DNA of 14,715 nt from Spirochaetales bacterium (GTDB lineage Bacteria; Spirochaetota; Spirochaetia; ARS1246). Positions 12,529 through 14,715 of this stretch are shown here, one piece after another. The position numbers were made by a program, and so were the translations under genes. The notes beneath the pieces are model-generated. The model saw only the letters and a list, made by a program, of their open reading frames with translations. It ran no database searches and was not told where the DNA came from. The stretch spans positions 1-14,715 of the forward strand of contig JAFGHN010000256.1 in NCBI GenBank assembly GCA_016930115.1, in the 5' to 3' direction. Each line of letters begins with the position of its first letter. Position 1 is the stretch's first letter.

Positions 12529-12551
12529 TATAGTATCGCTTGAGAAAGCGA
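12529..12551 (+). promoter_or_regulatory. Possible -10 and GNRA-capped hairpin ahead of the MFS gene
   Basis: TATAGT (12529-12534) resembles a -10 at five of six positions, but the -35 about 18 bases before it (CTGCAA) is poor. Next comes TCGCTT-GAGA-AAGCGA (12536-12551), a perfect six-base stem with a GNRA-type loop. It would sit at the very 5' end of the transcript, about 35 bases before the GTG start. The role is uncertain. Confidence 0.25.
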
Positions 12552-12585
12552 GCTTCTCTGTCAAAGGCGTCTATCGAGGACTAAC

Positions 12586-13809
12586 GTGAAGCGACTATTG
12601 AACCGTGAACTGATCGTCGTGATAGGCGTTGTGGGTCTGGCCATCATGGCGACGAACCTCATCCAGCCGATGCTGCCGCTCTATCTGGTATCGATAGGCG
12701 TGAATCCCACTATCATCGGTCTACTCCTGTCCGTGGGAATGATGGGGATGGTGCTCGGCGAGAGCTCAGGCGGCTGGCTTGCCGATCGCGCCGGGATCAG
12801 GGTGCCCATGTTTGTCGGGACCTTTTTGTCCGTTCCTCTGGTGCTGTCGCTTGTCCTTGCCAGACATGCGGCTCTCATTTTCGTGATCTTTTTTTTCTGG
12901 GGCATTGTACGCGCATCTCTCTTCGGTCCCGGCAGGGGCTATATCGGCGCCACCATTTCACTGTCGCAAAAAGCCACCTTTATGGCCATCTATGCCACGG
13001 CTATGGCCTTTTTCCGGAGTCTGGGGAGTTTCGCCGGTGGTTTCATTGTCGATATATCGGGTTATGATTCGATCTTCTACACCGGCGCCGGAATAGCCCT
13101 GGCGGGCGGAATTCTTGCGTGCGCGGGACTCAAACGGAAAGCCGATGTGATGCCTGCGAATGTTAATCTCGGGCCGCATGACACCGGTCACAAACCCGTC
13201 CCTTTGTACCGGCAGAGACCTTTTGTCATCCAGTCTGTCATCGCCGCGCTCTATTTCACCGCTCTTGGAGTCCTCCCCTTCCTGTCGTTGCTCGCCGGTC
13301 AGGTTATCGGCCTTCAGGCGACTCAGGTGGGTTTTCTTTTCACTTTGAGCGCTCTATCGGGGGTGGTGCTTCTCATTCCCCTGGGCAGGCTCGCGGACCG
13401 GAGGAACAAGAAAAACATGATGGCTTTGGGCTTGCTCACAGCCGCCGCCGGCCTGGCCGGAATTTCCATATCGACCAACTTCACCCAGCTCGCGATCTGC
13501 CAGGTTATCGGCAGTATCGGGAATGCGTTTTACAACCCCGCCGCCGTCGCCCTGCTCTCTGAAAATGTACCGTTGCGCCGTCAAAGCACCGCTATGGGAG
13601 TGTTCGGCGGTTTTGAGGATACCGGGCTCATCATCGGCTCGGCTCTCGGCGGGCTGCTGTGGAGCCATCTTGGGCCGGCGCCGACGTTCCTGATCGCCGG
13701 CACCGCCCCTGCATGCCTGGCAGCGGTGATAACGTTTGTGTTTCTGAAAAAGGCCGGACAGGCAGGCTCACCGGCGGAGCTTGCCAAGGGAAAGCCGGCC
13801 GCGGGTTGA
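12586..13809 (+). CDS. Major facilitator superfamily transporter
   Basis: The 407-residue protein has about 12 membrane helices split by a central cytoplasmic loop (about 183-212), as usual for MFS permeases. Motif A is seen in both halves: GGWLADRAGIR (62-72) and GRLADRRNKK (267-276). The sequence starts LIVVIGVVGLAIMATNLIQPMLPLY and looks like a drug or metabolite efflux carrier rather than a sugar uptake permease, but the substrate cannot be told. The start is GTG 12586 with GAGGA a few bases upstream, giving MKRLLNRE. It is divergent from the YddG-like exporter (111 bases between starts) and ends 27 bases from the convergent Gfo/Idh gene, with no clear terminator between. Confidence 0.9.
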   Translation: MKRLLNRELIVVIGVVGLAIMATNLIQPMLPLYLVSIGVNPTIIGLLLSVGMMGMVLGESSGGWLADRAGIRVPMFVGTFLSVPLVLSLVLARHAALIFVIFFFWGIVRASLFGPGRGYIGATISLSQKATFMAIYATAMAFFRSLGSFAGGFIVDISGYDSIFYTGAGIALAGGILACAGLKRKADVMPANVNLGPHDTGHKPVPLYRQRPFVIQSVIAALYFTALGVLPFLSLLAGQVIGLQATQVGFLFTLSALSGVVLLIPLGRLADRRNKKNMMALGLLTAAAGLAGISISTNFTQLAICQVIGSIGNAFYNPAAVALLSENVPLRRQSTAMGVFGGFEDTGLIIGSALGGLLWSHLGPAPTFLIAGTAPACLAAVITFVFLKKAGQAGSPAELAKGKPAAG

Positions 13810-13836
13810 AGAGACGCGGCTCAGCGCACCCGACGG

Positions 13837-14715
13837 CTACCAGGTTGAACACCATCCTTTCCGCGCCCTGGCGATATCTATGATTTCCTGGAATATCCAT
13901 CCATCTCTGAAGGTGAGGTAGCCGGTGTTGCCGTTACCCTGAATGTCGGCTACGAACTCTCTCGCCAACTGGGTCCAGTTACGGCGAGGCCAACTTTCTA
14001 TCTTGGGAAGCGAGTCGCTTATCCGTTCCGGAATCGGCATGGTCTCCCATTCGTCCTTACCGCGTCTGTACAGGTGCAGTGGACCCTGCGCATACGCCCC
14101 TTCAATGTGAATGGATCCCTCTCTCCCGTAGAAGGCTACATAATCATGCAGGAAACGCGGCTGCAGGTTGGAGTGGCGGAAGGTCACCGAAATGCCGTCC
14201 TCCGGTCTGGTTCCCTTAAGGCCGATACGGGCGAGGATGGTGTACGCCCAGTCCGAGGTCACCTCGCGCCACTCGGCCTTTTCTGCCTCCGCCGGCGTGA
14301 GCGCGGATGACTCGAGCAAACGGAAATCATGAAGCCGTGGCCCGACGGGCGCACGTTTGAGGTCGTTGCGGGACTCGCCCGTCGCCTGTAACACCTCCCC
14401 GCCAACCACCTTTAGCACGAGCCCCATCTTGTGCGGGAAATTATTGTTGAGGCGGCCACCGCCCTCCTCCAGGCTGTGAGACCAGCCGTACGGCATGAGC
14501 CTGGGCCAGTCATAGTGCGATACACACTCCGCCTCATACACCTCTCCTATGGCACCCTGAGATACGAGCTCCTGCGCCAGGAGCACAGTGGAGTTGCAGC
14601 GGGCGGTGGCCGCGTAGGCCGTTTTCACACCGGCGTCCCGTGTTTTAAGGTAGATCATCTTGGCGTCCTGCGCAGTGGTGGCCAGCGGCTTGTCGCAATA
14701 GATGTGGCATCCTGC
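13837..14715 (-). CDS. Gfo/Idh/MocA-family oxidoreductase, cut by the window edge
   Basis: 292 residues are visible; the N-terminal NAD(P)-binding Rossmann part lies beyond the right edge. The frame stays open to 14715 and the visible part opens with CHIYCDKPLATTAQDAKMIYL, the 'EKP' motif of this family (here CDKP). So the Met at 14658 is internal, not the start. The C-terminal half has the catalytic-type sequence SLEEGGGRLNNNFPHKMG, with a conserved His, and a long beta domain, ending FVADIQGNGNTGYLTFRDGWIFQEIIDIA as family members do. It should be an NAD(P)-dependent dehydrogenase for a sugar, cyclitol or related polyol; which one is unknown. Convergent with the MFS gene. Confidence 0.88.
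   Translation of the reverse strand, partial: AGCHIYCDKPLATTAQDAKMIYLKTRDAGVKTAYAATARCNSTVLLAQELVSQGAIGEVYEAECVSHYDWPRLMPYGWSHSLEEGGGRLNNNFPHKMGLVLKVVGGEVLQATGESRNDLKRAPVGPRLHDFRLLESSALTPAEAEKAEWREVTSDWAYTILARIGLKGTRPEDGISVTFRHSNLQPRFLHDYVAFYGREGSIHIEGAYAQGPLHLYRRGKDEWETMPIPERISDSLPKIESWPRRNWTQLAREFVADIQGNGNTGYLTFRDGWIFQEIIDIARARKGWCSTW

Noticed and set aside
1..14715. CRISPR arrays, tRNA or rRNA genes, insertion sequences, prophage ends
   Set aside because: No regularly spaced direct repeats, cloverleaf-like segments, transposase or integrase motifs, or attachment-site duplications were found by reading the window.

Overview
The window is GC-rich (clearly above 50% by eye) bacterial chromosomal DNA from what is probably a Gram-negative host. 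Features pointing that way are secreted proteins with Sec signals, a PEGA-repeat protein paired with a putative outer-membrane protein, a sigma-54-type response regulator, and a histidine kinase of the 'HEINNPN' subgroup with a long loop in its dimerisation domain. I know these features mainly from Spirochaetota and deltaproteobacterial lineages. A spirochaete is my best guess, at low confidence, because no rRNA or other taxonomic marker is present.

Layout. 1-416: non-coding region with several consecutive stem-loops and a small possibly frameshifted minus-strand ORF. 417-1757 (+): a three-module protein with a PTS EIIA (fructose/nitrogen type) domain, a pyruvate-kinase-C-like domain and a diadenylate cyclase (DAC/DisA_N) domain. 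All three appear intact, including the EIIA phospho-histidine and the DGA and RHR motifs of the cyclase. 1826-2451 (-): a PIN-toxin/ribbon-helix-helix-antitoxin module with a near-consensus promoter and a palindromic candidate operator. 2573-4229 (-): kdgK and eda, a two-gene operon for phosphorylating and cleaving 2-keto-3-deoxygluconate to pyruvate and glyceraldehyde 3-phosphate. 4411-8418 (+): a membrane hybrid-sensor histidine kinase and an NtrC-family sigma-54 activator, nine bases apart. 8469-10075 (-): a three-repeat PEGA protein overlapping (ATGA) a small exported, probably beta-barrel protein. 10076-10415: a leader region rich in hairpins. 10416-11465 (+): a secreted endonuclease/exonuclease/phosphatase-fold hydrolase. 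11515-12474 (-): a YddG-like DMT exporter. 12586-13809 (+): an MFS transporter. 13837-14715 (-): a Gfo/Idh/MocA oxidoreductase that runs off the right edge.

How it fits together. Gene orientation flips seven times, so the window is a series of small independent units rather than one operon. The most unusual gene is the EIIA-PK_C-DAC fusion. Its architecture suggests that the phosphorylation state of the PTS (carbon or nitrogen status), and perhaps a small ligand of the PK-C-like fold, controls cyclic di-AMP synthesis. No c-di-AMP hydrolase, c-di-AMP riboswitch or recognised effector is visible here, so the link is inferred from domain content alone. The two-component pair has two stacked sensing modules (an N-terminal multi-helix membrane region and an extracytoplasmic beta-rich domain), and its target promoters are not identifiable in the window.
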